Shown: piece by piece, positions 5,945-14,142 of the stretch
How the letters are laid out: every line of letters begins with the position of its first letter
Position numbering within the stretch: position 1 is the stretch's first letter
Assembly: GCA_038327915.1 (NCBI GenBank)
Contig: JBBQLO010000006.1
Location: 1 to 34,591, forward strand
Source: CAIXDB01 sp038327915
GTDB lineage: Bacteria; Patescibacteriota; Minisyncoccia; Phycocordibacterales; DATDWN01
DNA length: 34,591 nt
Direction of reading: 5' to 3'
Translations under genes and position numbers: made by a program
Notes under the pieces: generated by a model
Seen by the model: the letters and a program-made list of their open reading frames with translations, nothing else
Told to the model about the DNA's origin: nothing
Database searches by the model: none

Positions 5945-7160
5945 ATTTACTTTGTATTATTTTTATAAATCTCCTTTTTCCTATTTTATACGTCCCTGGC
6001 AATGCCTTCGATTGCGGGTCTTGTATCTTCTTCCCTGAATCCATCTCAGTCACCGCTCCTCCTTCTACAAGCCGACGCCATTCTGCTTTTGACGTAATTA
6101 TTTTTTCTGAAATTAACACATCAACAAATAACATGTCTGATCCAACTGAAACTTCAGTTATTTCATCTGGCACCCCACCTTGTGTAAAAGTTTTTTCGAA
6201 ATTCTCTTGAGCTTCGGAAGACGCCGTATCTCCGTGATATATTTTTACAATTTCATGCGCTAATTTCATTTTTAAATCTTTTGGATTTTTTCCTTCCTGT
6301 AATTCTTTTTCAAAATTTGATATATCTTCCAAAGATGTATCAGTGCATAACACAAAATACTGAATAATTAATTCGTCTTTTATGGCCATAACTTTACCAA
6401 ACATATCTTCATTGGTATCAAGAAGAGAAATCACGTTACCCCAAGAAGAAGACATTTTTCTTCCATCCGTTCCAGAAAGCATAGATACCGTCAATATATT
6501 CTGTTCCTTTTGACCATATCTTTTTTGAACAGTGCGCCCTGCTTTGACATTAAACAATTGATCAAATCCTCCCAACTCAACATCAGAGGAAACCATTACA
6601 CTGTCATATCCTTGTAATGCAGGATACATAAGTTCCACAACAAATATGTCTTTTCCCTGCTCAAGTCTATCTTGAAAGTTCCTTCGTCGAGACATTTGTT
6701 GTACAGTAAAACATTCTAAAAGTTTCCCAATTTCAAACAAATTCATCTTACCAAGCCATTCCGAGTTATAACGAATCTCAGTTTTCTGTAAATCGATAAT
6801 TTTACCTATTTGCACAAGATAGTCTTTGAGATTAACTTGAATCTCTTCGTCAGTCAGCATTGGTCTTTTTTCTAATTTATCAGACGGATCTGCAATCTTA
6901 GCGGTAAAATCACCAATAATAAGAATTATATGATGTCCGAGATCTTGAAAAGATTTCAGTTTCCGTAAAACCACTGCTCTACCTAAATGAATAGCGGGGC
7001 TGGTTGGATCAATACCTAGTTTAATCCGTAGTTGCTTTCCAGAAAGAAGATCACTTTCTAAGTGCTTTTTGATAAAGATATCCTCCGTTCCTCGATTTAA
7101 GATTTCATCTATTTTTTGTGAATCAGTAATTATATGTTGGTTTTTTTTTTGCTCTGACAT
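5943..7160 (-). CDS. tyrS: Tyrosyl-tRNA synthetase
   Basis: A 405-residue class I synthetase that charges tRNA-Tyr. The Rossmann domain carries LGIDPTSPAIHLGR, which replaces the last histidine of the HIGH signature with arginine, followed by FQDLGHHIILIIGDFTAKIADPS. The second signature reads KMSSS (GRKMSSSWGN) instead of KMSKS. A C-terminal S4-like RNA-binding domain (about 345-405) includes the VLISEKII...GGAV segment. The fold and length match the TyrZ-like subgroup. KMSSS is normal in some other synthetases, so activity is expected. It is divergent from the penicillin-binding protein gene, and the two start codons are only 36 bases apart. Confidence 0.95.
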   Translation of the reverse strand: MSEQKKNQHIITDSQKIDEILNRGTEDIFIKKHLESDLLSGKQLRIKLGIDPTSPAIHLGRAVVLRKLKSFQDLGHHIILIIGDFTAKIADPSDKLEKRPMLTDEEIQVNLKDYLVQIGKIIDLQKTEIRYNSEWLGKMNLFEIGKLLECFTVQQMSRRRNFQDRLEQGKDIFVVELMYPALQGYDSVMVSSDVELGGFDQLFNVKAGRTVQKRYGQKEQNILTVSMLSGTDGRKMSSSWGNVISLLDTNEDMFGKVMAIKDELIIQYFVLCTDTSLEDISNFEKELQEGKNPKDLKMKLAHEIVKIYHGDTASSEAQENFEKTFTQGGVPDEITEVSVGSDMLFVDVLISEKIITSKAEWRRLVEGGAVTEMDSGKKIQDPQSKALPGTYKIGKRRFIKIIQSK

Positions 7161-7166
7161 ATATCC

Positions 7167-7175
7167 ACTCTAGCA
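7167..7175 (-). promoter_or_regulatory. Extended -10 of tyrS
   Basis: Read on the minus strand, TGCTAGAGT ends 6 bases before the tyrS ATG. It forms a tight divergent pair with the promoter of the penicillin-binding protein gene. Confidence 0.45.
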
Positions 7176-7181
7176 CATTTG

Positions 7182-7190
7182 TGGTAAAAT
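7182..7190 (+). promoter_or_regulatory. Extended -10 of the penicillin-binding protein gene
   Basis: TGGTAAAAT ends 6 bases before the ATG at 7197, with no Shine-Dalgarno site. A leaderless mRNA is implied. Confidence 0.55.
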
Positions 7191-7196
7191 GAGAAA

Positions 7197-9449
7197 ATGC
7201 GAACAAAAAAATTTATTTTTTCTTTTCAGGCTACATATCGTGGTATTAAAAAATTATACCGACGTCATGGATGGAAAAAAATTGCAGTTTTTGCAGTTGC
7301 TTGCGGTTTTATGCTTGCAGGACTTCTCCTTATTTGGTTTTCTACTTTTCAAATACCAACTCTCGACGCTATCCAGTCTCGCCAAACAAGCCAATCTACC
7401 AAAATATATGACAACACTGGAAAAATTCTCCTGTATGATGTCTTCCAGGGTAAAAAACGCACAGAAGTGCCCTTAGATCAAATTTCTCCTTACATAAAAG
7501 AAGCGACTATTTCTATAGAAAATAAAAATTTTTATACCGACGGGGGAATCGAGCCGCTCGCCATACTCCGAGCACTGGTTATTGATATTACAACACTGCA
7601 TTTTACTCAAGGAGCATCTACCATCACACAACAAGTGGTTAAAAACCTTATTCTGACAAATGACAAAACTGCTACAAGAAAATTGAAAGAACTTATTCTT
7701 TCAATTAAACTTCAAAAAATAATGAGTAAGGACGATATTCTCTCAATGTATCTCAATGAAATGCCCTTCGGTGGTCCTGTATATGGAGTTGAGCAGGCAA
7801 GTGAAGATTTTTTTGGCAAAACAGCTAATGATGTAGATGTTGCCCAGGCCGCCTATCTCGCTGCCTTATTACAGGCCCCATCTCGATACTCCCCTTATGG
7901 CAGCCATAGAGGGGCACTGGATAGTAGAAAAAACCTTGTTCTCAAAGAGATGCACAATGACAACAAAATTAGTGATAATCAATACAACACTGCAATAAAT
8001 GAAAAAGTGGAATTCCTCCCAAAAAATGCAAACAGTCTCAAGGCTGCACATTTTGTCATGTTTGTCATCGACTACTTACAGCAAAAATACGGTCAAGATG
8101 TACTCGAGCAAGGGGGGTTAAAAGTTGTTACCACTCTCAACTACGATCTTCAAGCAAAAGCAGAATCTGTAGCAAAACAATACGCCGATTCAAACAAAAA
8201 AACGTTCAATGCTTCAAACGATGCATTTGTCGCTATTGATCCTAAAACTGGTGGAATAGAAACAATGGTAGGATCTCGAGACTATTTTGATAAAACAATT
8301 GATGGACAGTTCAATGTTACTACAGCCCATCGCCAACCAGGATCAACCTTCAAGCCTTTTGTATATGCGGAAAGTTTCATTAAAGGTTACACTCCAGAAA
8401 CAGTCCTTTTTGACGTTCCAACGCAATTTACAGCACACTGTGCGCCAGAAGACACTACAAGTAAAAACGGGTGTTATTCTCCTGGAAACTACGACGATAA
8501 ATTCCGCGGACCAATGACTCTGAGAGAAGCCTTGGCTCAATCAATCAACGTACCCGCTGTGAAAATTCTCTATCTTGCAGGTGTCCAGGATTCTATCAAC
8601 CTAGCCACCAACATGGGCATTCAAAGCCTTGGTAAAGCAACCACATATGGACTTACTCTTGTGCTTGGAGGAGGTGAAGTCTCCCTTCTCGACATGACCT
8701 CTGCCTACGGAGTCTTTGCAAATGAAGGTATTAGAAACCCATACACCCCCATCATATCAGTGCAGGACAAAAATAGTATTTTCCTAGAACAAGCTGTTTC
8801 GCATCCAACTCAAGTGCTTGATACAGAAATCGCTCGAAAAATTTCAGATATTCTCTCTGACAACATTGCTCGAGCACCTCTCTATGGAACAAATTCTGCC
8901 GTATATTTCCCCGACCGACAGGTTGCTGTCAAAACAGGTACGACCAACAACTATAAAGACGCATGGATTATCGGCTATACACCGTCCATAGTCGTCGGTA
9001 CGTGGGCAGGAAACAACGACAACACAGCAATGAGCCACAAGGTCTCTGGACTCATTGTAGCGCCCATGTGGAGGGCTTTCATGAACGATGTATTAAAGAC
9101 GGTACCAAATGAAAGTTTTACCAAACCACTTCCCGAAAGTGATCCGAACCTCAAACCAATACTGAAAGGAGAATGGCGTAGTGGACAGATAAATCAACAA
9201 ACAACATCTGGCGAACCTGTCGGTATTTTAGACCCACCTATAAACCCAACTCCCCCGATTGATTCTTCAAGCACTTCATCTGCGACACAGAACTCAACAC
9301 CAACCTACTCTGGAGGAGTGCACTCTATTCTCTATTGGGTCAATAAAAACGACCCTCGAGGTCCAGCACCGACAAATCCTGCAAGTGACTCTCAATTCAC
9401 CAACTGGGAATACGCTGTGCGTCAGTGGACAACAAGCCACGGACTTTAA
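7197..9449 (+). CDS. Class A penicillin-binding protein (glycosyltransferase plus transpeptidase)
   Basis: A 750-residue bifunctional enzyme that polymerises and cross-links peptidoglycan outside the membrane. A basic N-terminus leads into one membrane helix (about 28-50). The GT51 domain (about 70-250) has catalytic E108 in SIENKNFY (the family usually reads EDKxFY) and the QGASTITQQ motif at about 138-146. The transpeptidase domain has S383 in STFK, SIN at 449-451 and KTGTT at 579-583. A proline- and serine-rich linker (about 675-705) precedes a short tryptophan-containing tail. Gene order and length fit PBP1A-like proteins. The start is supported by the -10 box just upstream. The gene converges on the 84-residue gene with only an 11-base gap. 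Confidence 0.95.
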   Translation: MRTKKFIFSFQATYRGIKKLYRRHGWKKIAVFAVACGFMLAGLLLIWFSTFQIPTLDAIQSRQTSQSTKIYDNTGKILLYDVFQGKKRTEVPLDQISPYIKEATISIENKNFYTDGGIEPLAILRALVIDITTLHFTQGASTITQQVVKNLILTNDKTATRKLKELILSIKLQKIMSKDDILSMYLNEMPFGGPVYGVEQASEDFFGKTANDVDVAQAAYLAALLQAPSRYSPYGSHRGALDSRKNLVLKEMHNDNKISDNQYNTAINEKVEFLPKNANSLKAAHFVMFVIDYLQQKYGQDVLEQGGLKVVTTLNYDLQAKAESVAKQYADSNKKTFNASNDAFVAIDPKTGGIETMVGSRDYFDKTIDGQFNVTTAHRQPGSTFKPFVYAESFIKGYTPETVLFDVPTQFTAHCAPEDTTSKNGCYSPGNYDDKFRGPMTLREALAQSINVPAVKILYLAGVQDSINLATNMGIQSLGKATTYGLTLVLGGGEVSLLDMTSAYGVFANEGIRNPYTPIISVQDKNSIFLEQAVSHPTQVLDTEIARKISDILSDNIARAPLYGTNSAVYFPDRQVAVKTGTTNNYKDAWIIGYTPSIVVGTWAGNNDNTAMSHKVSGLIVAPMWRAFMNDVLKTVPNESFTKPLPESDPNLKPILKGEWRSGQINQQTTSGEPVGILDPPINPTPPIDSSSTSSATQNSTPTYSGGVHSILYWVNKNDPRGPAPTNPASDSQFTNWEYAVRQWTTSHGL

Positions 9450-9460
9450 CAAAAAATCCA

Positions 9461-9715
9461 CTATCTCACATCAACTATTTTAATAGAGGATAATTTTTCT
9501 ATATCATCCAGAATTGCTTTTTTTGATATAAAAATTTTATTCTTAAAAGCTGAGGAAGTTTGAACATAAATAATATAATTTTTTATTTCTAATACTTTTA
9601 TCGGAATATCTAATCCTGTATTTTTTTTTATTATTTCAATTATCGTTTTTTTTATATCTTCGTCTGAAGTAATTTTTTTTGAAAACTTTTCTAAAAGATG
9701 TGAGATGTTATACAT
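9461..9715 (-). CDS. Small protein downstream of dnaN, possibly DciA-like (DUF721)
   Basis: 84 residues with a helix-rich N-terminal half (LLEKFSKKITSDEDIKKTIIEIIKK) followed by a beta pattern (IPIKVLEIKNYIIYVQTSSAFKNKIFISKKAILDDI). That order, with a strand holding a small aromatic motif and then a lysine-rich helix, resembles the core of DUF721/DciA, the helicase-loading partner often encoded near dnaA/dnaN. The resemblance is weak and the protein is shorter than typical DciA. It is the last gene of a dnaA-dnaN-this-gene series on the minus strand, 23 bases after dnaN. AGAGGA lies about 12 bases upstream of the ATG, a poorly spaced ribosome-binding site. Confidence 0.6.
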   Translation of the reverse strand: MYNISHLLEKFSKKITSDEDIKKTIIEIIKKNTGLDIPIKVLEIKNYIIYVQTSSAFKNKIFISKKAILDDIEKLSSIKIVDVR

Positions 9716-9738
9716 ATATAAATCCTCTCATTTATTTC

Positions 9739-10839
9739 CTACTTATTCATAGGCATAACAAGATATGTGAAAGATTTTTCAGAAACTCCTGTTATAACCA
9801 TTGGTCTATTTACATCAACAAAAGAAAGAGTAACACTGTCACTGTCTATAGATTGAAAACAATCGACAATATATTTATAGCTAAAATTTATAGTCAATTC
9901 TTCTCCTTTTATTATTGCATCTACAGACTGTATATTCTCCCCCACATCCATATTTTTTGTGATAATTTTAAAAGTTTTATTTTTTGGAGACATTTCAAAA
10001 GAAACTCGACTAAATTTATCGAGAAAAATATTTGATATTTTCAAGGCAGAAATTAAATCTTGCTTCAGGACTATCACTTCTGTTTTTGTTTCCTTTGGAA
10101 GGAGTTGTTTATATTCGGGAAAAGTAGCATCTACTACCCGAGAAGTAAGGTAAAGATCGTTGTGTAAAATAGCAATTTGATTTTGATTGAGCAATACATC
10201 TACCTCACCAGTAGCTCCATCAAAAGTGCGAATAATCTCAACAACATTTTTTGAAGGAATAAGAATTTGGGTAAAATCCTTATGTTTTTTGACGTTAATT
10301 TTTTTCTCTGCAAGTCTAAATGAATCAGTCGCGACACACACTACCTGATCTTCTTCTGAATACACCAAAACACTACTTATTGCAGGCCGTATAGTTGATT
10401 GAGAAGCACTATACACAACTGACTTGAGACCTTTGACAAGATCTGTAATGGTGAACTTCAATGGTGCAACCGTAGATACTTTTGGAATAATAGGAAAATC
10501 ATCAATGGGAAATGATTTAATTACTGATTCTGAATGTTTTGTAGATACTTTTAGATTTCCACTAACAACTTCAAGAGTGATGTTTTTATCATGAGTCAAG
10601 TTTGAAATAAAATTATTGAGTACTGACCCCACAACCGCCACTGTGCCGGGAGTGGTTACTTTAACAGGCAGAGTTATTTCCATTCCGAGATCGAGGTTGG
10701 TTGAGCGTATCGTTAACACTGAGTCATGAGCTTCAAGTAAAATGCAGCTCAAAATAGGTAGTGTTACATTTTTACCTGTAATACGTTCCGCTTTGGAAAT
10801 AGCATATGCTAATTTTTCTTTAATACATTCTATGTTCAT
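9739..10839 (-). CDS. dnaN: DNA polymerase III sliding clamp beta
   Basis: 366 residues, the normal length. It starts MNIECIKEKLAYAISKAERI and has the three repeated clamp folds, with the family patterns LPILSCILLEAH, ISSVLV...VCVATDSFRLAEKK near the middle, and an ending of the PMxx type (YLVMPMNK). The dimeric ring tethers DNA polymerase and repair proteins to DNA through a hydrophobic pocket that includes this C-terminus. The gene lies downstream of dnaA on the same strand, separated by about 270 bases holding DnaA boxes. A weak -10 (TAATTA or TGTAAT) is seen 6-8 bases before the ATG. Confidence 0.96.
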   Translation of the reverse strand: MNIECIKEKLAYAISKAERITGKNVTLPILSCILLEAHDSVLTIRSTNLDLGMEITLPVKVTTPGTVAVVGSVLNNFISNLTHDKNITLEVVSGNLKVSTKHSESVIKSFPIDDFPIIPKVSTVAPLKFTITDLVKGLKSVVYSASQSTIRPAISSVLVYSEEDQVVCVATDSFRLAEKKINVKKHKDFTQILIPSKNVVEIIRTFDGATGEVDVLLNQNQIAILHNDLYLTSRVVDATFPEYKQLLPKETKTEVIVLKQDLISALKISNIFLDKFSRVSFEMSPKNKTFKIITKNMDVGENIQSVDAIIKGEELTINFSYKYIVDCFQSIDSDSVTLSFVDVNRPMVITGVSEKSFTYLVMPMNK

Positions 10840-11111
10840 TTTTTTTAATTACACTCTATTGTAATAATTGTATCTATTTATTTAAAAAAGACTTTTATTA
10901 CTATTATATGTGTGGATATGTGGATAAGGCTATTTAATGTACGTATTTAGCCATATTCTATGATTTAAATATTTCGGATTAGGTGGGGATAGTATTTTAT
11001 ACCATTATTTTTTAATATCGTGTATCCCCACTTTCTCCACTTTATTAACTTTGTATCCGCACGTACTCCATATGTTATACACCGTCTTATCTACATACTA
11101 TACACAAGTTT
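10840..11111. other. Probable chromosomal replication origin (oriC)
   Basis: An AT-rich dnaA-dnaN intergenic region. Overlapping boxes TGTGGATAT (10911-10919) and TGTGGATAA (10919-10927; exact reverse of TTATCCACA) lie near dnaN. Near the dnaA end are TTATACACC (11075-11083), TTATCTACA (11087-11095) and CTATACACA (11098-11106), with one or two mismatches each. The AT-rich stretch between them is a plausible unwinding element. Location and boxes match the usual bacterial origin layout. GC-skew was not computed. Confidence 0.65.
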
Positions 11112-12452
11112 TTAAACAAGTATAGAGCGTAATTGAGTAATCTCTTGACCAAGTATTTCGTCAGACTTTAATTCATTTTTTATTTTCTCACACGAATGCA
11201 TAACGGTTGTATGGTCTCTTCCTCCTAATTTTTCACCTATTGCAGGATATGAAATATTAAACTCCTCCCGAAGAATGTACATAATAATCTGTCGAGGTTT
11301 TATAATCTCCTTTTTACGTGTTTTGTCGTATATAAGTTGCTCTTCTATGTTATAAAATTCAGCAACCGTTTTTACCACTTCTTTAGCAGAAATCATTTTT
11401 TTAGGTTTTGTGTTTGTTTTAACAAAATTTTTTACCTCAGAAAGTGACAACTCTTTTTCCTTGAGTTGTGACTGACAAATGATTGAATTAATAACACCTT
11501 CTAATTCACGTATATTACCTGTTACAGAATATGCCAAGTACTCGACTACTTCTTTTGAAAATGGATACAAACTTACCGATGCTTTATTTCTAATGATGGC
11601 CATGCGGGATTCATTATCTGGAGTTGGAATATCAACAGTCATACCAGCTGAGAAACGTGATTTAAGTCGTTCTTCCAGATCTTGAATAAGTGATGGATGT
11701 TTATCTGAGGAGAAAATAATCTGTTTGTTATTTTCATATAAATGATTAAAAAGATGAAATAGTTCTTCTTGAGCTTTCATTTTTCCAGAAAAAAATTGAA
11801 TATCATCCATAATAAGAACATCATATTTACGATATTTTTCCTTAAAAAAGTTTGGTTTGTTGAGCTGGAGGGCATTTACATATTCTTGAAAGAATTTTTC
11901 CGAAGTTGTGTAAAAAACTTTTCTATTTGTTGTGTGCTTCAGGTGGTTACCGACAGCTTGGATGAGATGAGTTTTACCATGACCCGTTCCCCCATACACA
12001 AAAAGTGGGTTATATACTATCCCTGGTTTTTTAATAACAGCTTGTGATGCCGCATGAGCAAATTCATTGAAAGGTCCTACAACAAAAGATTCAAACGTGT
12101 AGCGTGGGTTGAGATTGTCTTCCTTGTTGATATATGAGTCGGCGATAGGAAACTCTTTATTAATATGAGAAGGTTTTTCAACTACAATTTCTTTGTTTTT
12201 ATCTTCTTTTGATATGACATAGTGTAAAGACTGAATACCTCCTGAGAGTGCGCGAAGTGATTTGAGAATTGTGTTATGAAATTTAATTGAAAGCCATTCT
12301 TGTACAAACGGGTTAGGAACAGCAAGATAGGTTGCCCCCTCTTCTTGTCTTATAATGTAAGTATCCTTAAACCACATGGTAAAATTTGTCTTGGAAAGCG
12401 AAAGCTCCATCTCAACAAGTACACTATCCCATAGTTTTTTATTTTCAATCAT
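11112..12452 (-). CDS. dnaA: Chromosomal replication initiator DnaA
   Basis: 446 residues. Domain I (about 1-80) has the LWDSVLVEMELSLSKTNFTMWF pattern. A short domain II links to the AAA+ domain, with Walker A GGTGHGKTH at 154-162 and Walker B IMDDIQFF near 215. The C-terminal DNA-binding domain carries the signature GGRDHTTVMHS at about 410-420. DnaA-ATP binds TTATCCACA-type boxes, melts the origin and can act as a regulator. The gene is divergent from rpmH-rnpA-yidC, the classical arrangement, and is followed by the DnaA-box region and dnaN. TATAAC 8 bases upstream of the ATG and absence of a Shine-Dalgarno site suggest a nearly leaderless mRNA. Confidence 0.97.
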   Translation of the reverse strand: MIENKKLWDSVLVEMELSLSKTNFTMWFKDTYIIRQEEGATYLAVPNPFVQEWLSIKFHNTILKSLRALSGGIQSLHYVISKEDKNKEIVVEKPSHINKEFPIADSYINKEDNLNPRYTFESFVVGPFNEFAHAASQAVIKKPGIVYNPLFVYGGTGHGKTHLIQAVGNHLKHTTNRKVFYTTSEKFFQEYVNALQLNKPNFFKEKYRKYDVLIMDDIQFFSGKMKAQEELFHLFNHLYENNKQIIFSSDKHPSLIQDLEERLKSRFSAGMTVDIPTPDNESRMAIIRNKASVSLYPFSKEVVEYLAYSVTGNIRELEGVINSIICQSQLKEKELSLSEVKNFVKTNTKPKKMISAKEVVKTVAEFYNIEEQLIYDKTRKKEIIKPRQIIMYILREEFNISYPAIGEKLGGRDHTTVMHSCEKIKNELKSDEILGQEITQLRSILV

Positions 12453-12460
12453 GTGTATCT

Positions 12461-12466
12461 GTTATA
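12461..12466 (-). promoter_or_regulatory. -10 box of dnaA
   Basis: Minus-strand TATAAC ends 8 bases before the dnaA ATG. Confidence 0.4.
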
Positions 12467-12665
12467 TTTTATGGATTAATAATTAGTGAAGTTTTTGTGT
12501 TACACACTATATAAATTAAGCATCACTTCAATAGTATGATTAATAGTATATAGGGTAATAAAAATTATAGTACTTGTTAAAAATGGCCGTATATGTTAAT
12601 AATATGTGTACAAGATGTTATTAAATGGATGGTAAGGATAATTAGACATCTGACAATGCACCACT

Positions 12666-12803
12666 ATGTCAAAAACATATCAACCTAAAAAAAGAAAAAG
12701 AGCAAAATCACATGGTTTTATTGCCCGCTCGAGGTCAAAAACTGGTAAAAACACCATTCTTCGTCGCCGTAGAAAAGGTCGCACCGCACTCTCCACAGTG
12801 TAA
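12666..12803 (+). CDS. rpmH: Ribosomal protein bL34
   Basis: 45 residues, very basic. It opens MSKTYQPKKRKRAKSHGF and ends in the bL34 pattern TGKNTILRRRRKGRTALS. It is part of the large ribosomal subunit. It heads the conserved rpmH-rnpA-yidC order, divergent from dnaA, with rnpA starting 14 bases downstream. GACAAT 8 bases before the ATG is a weak -10. The family normally has R or K in the second residue block and this copy keeps the overall charge; nothing is missing. Confidence 0.95.
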   Translation: MSKTYQPKKRKRAKSHGFIARSRSKTGKNTILRRRRKGRTALSTV

Positions 12804-12817
12804 ACTGTCTCACAAAA

Positions 12818-13186
12818 ATGTTGCCTAAAAAGAGACGAATTCCTCGAAGTGAATTCCATTACATTCTCTCTCACAGCAAACGCATCAACTCTCTCCATTT
12901 TATTTTATATATCTGTCCTTTTGAATCAAAAAATCAATCTGGATCAGTGGCCCAAGTTGAGAGTCGTTTTGCTTTTTCTGTATCAAAAAAAATTTTTAAG
13001 AACGCTACAAAACGGAATCTCTCTCGACGACGCGGATATTGTGTTATACACAAAATAATTAACACAATTTATCCTGGATATTTTTTCTTTTTTTCTTATA
13101 AAAAATCTCTCCAACCTCTCTCTTTTGAAGATGTTCAAAATGAAATAACCCACTTACTCGCTTCTTTTCGTGTTGTTGTGTTATGA
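12818..13186 (+). CDS. rnpA: Ribonuclease P protein component
   Basis: 122 residues. The N-terminus MLPKKRRIPRSEF is the expected opening, and the RNA-binding signature appears as RFAFSVSKKIFKNATKRNLSRR (about 48-69 when counted from the ATG), matching the family's 'SxKxxxxAxxRNxxxRR' pattern. RnpA binds the catalytic RNA and helps it mature tRNA 5' ends. The stop codon overlaps the -10 box of yidC, so yidC can be transcribed separately. The RNase P RNA gene is not in this window. Confidence 0.92.
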   Translation: MLPKKRRIPRSEFHYILSHSKRINSLHFILYICPFESKNQSGSVAQVESRFAFSVSKKIFKNATKRNLSRRRGYCVIHKIINTIYPGYFFFFSYKKSLQPLSFEDVQNEITHLLASFRVVVL

Positions 13187-13187
13187 T
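13179..13187 (+). promoter_or_regulatory. Extended -10 of yidC, overlapping the rnpA stop
   Basis: TGTTATGAT ends 6 bases before the ATG at 13194 and favours that start over an upstream in-frame start at 13170. The rnpA TGA lies inside the box. Confidence 0.5.
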
Positions 13188-13193
13188 ACCTAC

Positions 13194-13925
13194 ATGTTTT
13201 CAACACTTTGGACGATCATAATAACAAAACCTCTTTATAATGGCCTTATTTTTCTTATGCACTCACTCCCTTTTGCAGATGCAGGGATTATAGTTATTAT
13301 TTTTACTGTTATTGTTAAACTTATTCTTTTCCCTTTGTCAGTTAAAGCTTCAAGGGCACAATTGCAGATGAAAAGTATAGAGAAAGATTTGGCTGCTATA
13401 AAAGAAAAATATAAAGAAGATAAAGCAGAACAATCCAAACAAACAATAGAATACTACCGCGCCCATGGTATCAATCCATTTGCCAGTTTTTTTATACTTC
13501 TTATTCAACTTCCTATTATTATAGGCTTGTATAGAGTTTTTCTTCACTCAGGCTTGCCAGTTATAAACACAGCACTTTTGTATCCTTTCGTATCTGCACC
13601 GAGCTCGGTACATATGATGTTTTTGGGGTTAATCGATATCTCTCACAAGAGCCTTGTGTTGGCAATTCTGGCTGGTGTTACAACATACATTCAATTTCAT
13701 GTTGCCAACGCTTCACAAAACACATCGACGGGCACAGGTACTCAAGCTGACATAGCAAAAGCAATGGCTGTCCAGATGAAATATATATTTCCCGTTATAG
13801 TTGTTTTTATTTCATATAGTATTTCAGCAGCAGTAGCTATTTACTGGATTACCAGCAATCTCTTTGCTATTGGACAGGAAATTTACATAAAAAAGAAATA
13901 TCACAAAGATGTGGTGGTGGTGTAG
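13194..13925 (+). CDS. yidC: Membrane protein insertase YidC/Oxa1
   Basis: 243 residues from the ATG at 13194. An N-terminal hydrophobic stretch is followed by the conserved Oxa1 core: IIVIIFTVIVKLILFPLSVKASRAQLQMKSI, a charged cytoplasmic coiled hairpin (about 55-85, KEKYKEDKAEQSKQT), then GINPFASFFILLIQLPIIIGLYRVF, two further helices and a short basic tail. The 'K' in the first core helix and the 'NP' after the hairpin are family landmarks. It inserts membrane proteins alone or with SecYEG. It lacks the long periplasmic domain of Gram-negative YidC, as in Gram-positive and CPR forms. It converges on the secretion cluster across the structured element at 13944-14124. Confidence 0.95.
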   Translation: MFSTLWTIIITKPLYNGLIFLMHSLPFADAGIIVIIFTVIVKLILFPLSVKASRAQLQMKSIEKDLAAIKEKYKEDKAEQSKQTIEYYRAHGINPFASFFILLIQLPIIIGLYRVFLHSGLPVINTALLYPFVSAPSSVHMMFLGLIDISHKSLVLAILAGVTTYIQFHVANASQNTSTGTGTQADIAKAMAVQMKYIFPVIVVFISYSISAAVAIYWITSNLFAIGQEIYIKKKYHKDVVVV

Positions 13926-13943
13926 CTTTTGAAAATTTCAGAA

Positions 13944-14124
13944 TCACCTCTCAGAATCTCATCGAAAACACATGCGTTTCAGGCACATTGCATAGGAGTT
14001 TAGAAAACAAGGACACAGGCGTGAGTGGCACACACCGAGGACATTATTTTCTTGAACGACGAGCATGAATAAAATTTTTATCAAAAAATTATTCTGGTGC
14101 CGGAAACGTATGCGTTGAGAGGAG
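13944..14124. ncRNA. Candidate structured RNA, element 2 (convergent intergenic)
   Basis: CCTCTCA (13947-13953) pairs with TGAGAGG (14116-14122). After a one-sided bulge of 14 bases, 13968-13986 pairs with 14097-14115 with two mismatches and one wobble. Further in, AGAAAA (14002-14007) pairs with TTTTCT (14047-14052), enclosing a core containing CAAGGA and GAGTGGCAC. The same nested design and core words occur in element 1. The G-A and G-T exchanges in the long helix look like RNA rather than DNA symmetry. Strand is uncertain; similarity to element 1 runs in + orientation. It could also act as a two-way terminator between yidC and the secretion cluster. Confidence 0.45.
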
Positions 14125-14142
14125 ATCGGGATATCTTCTACT

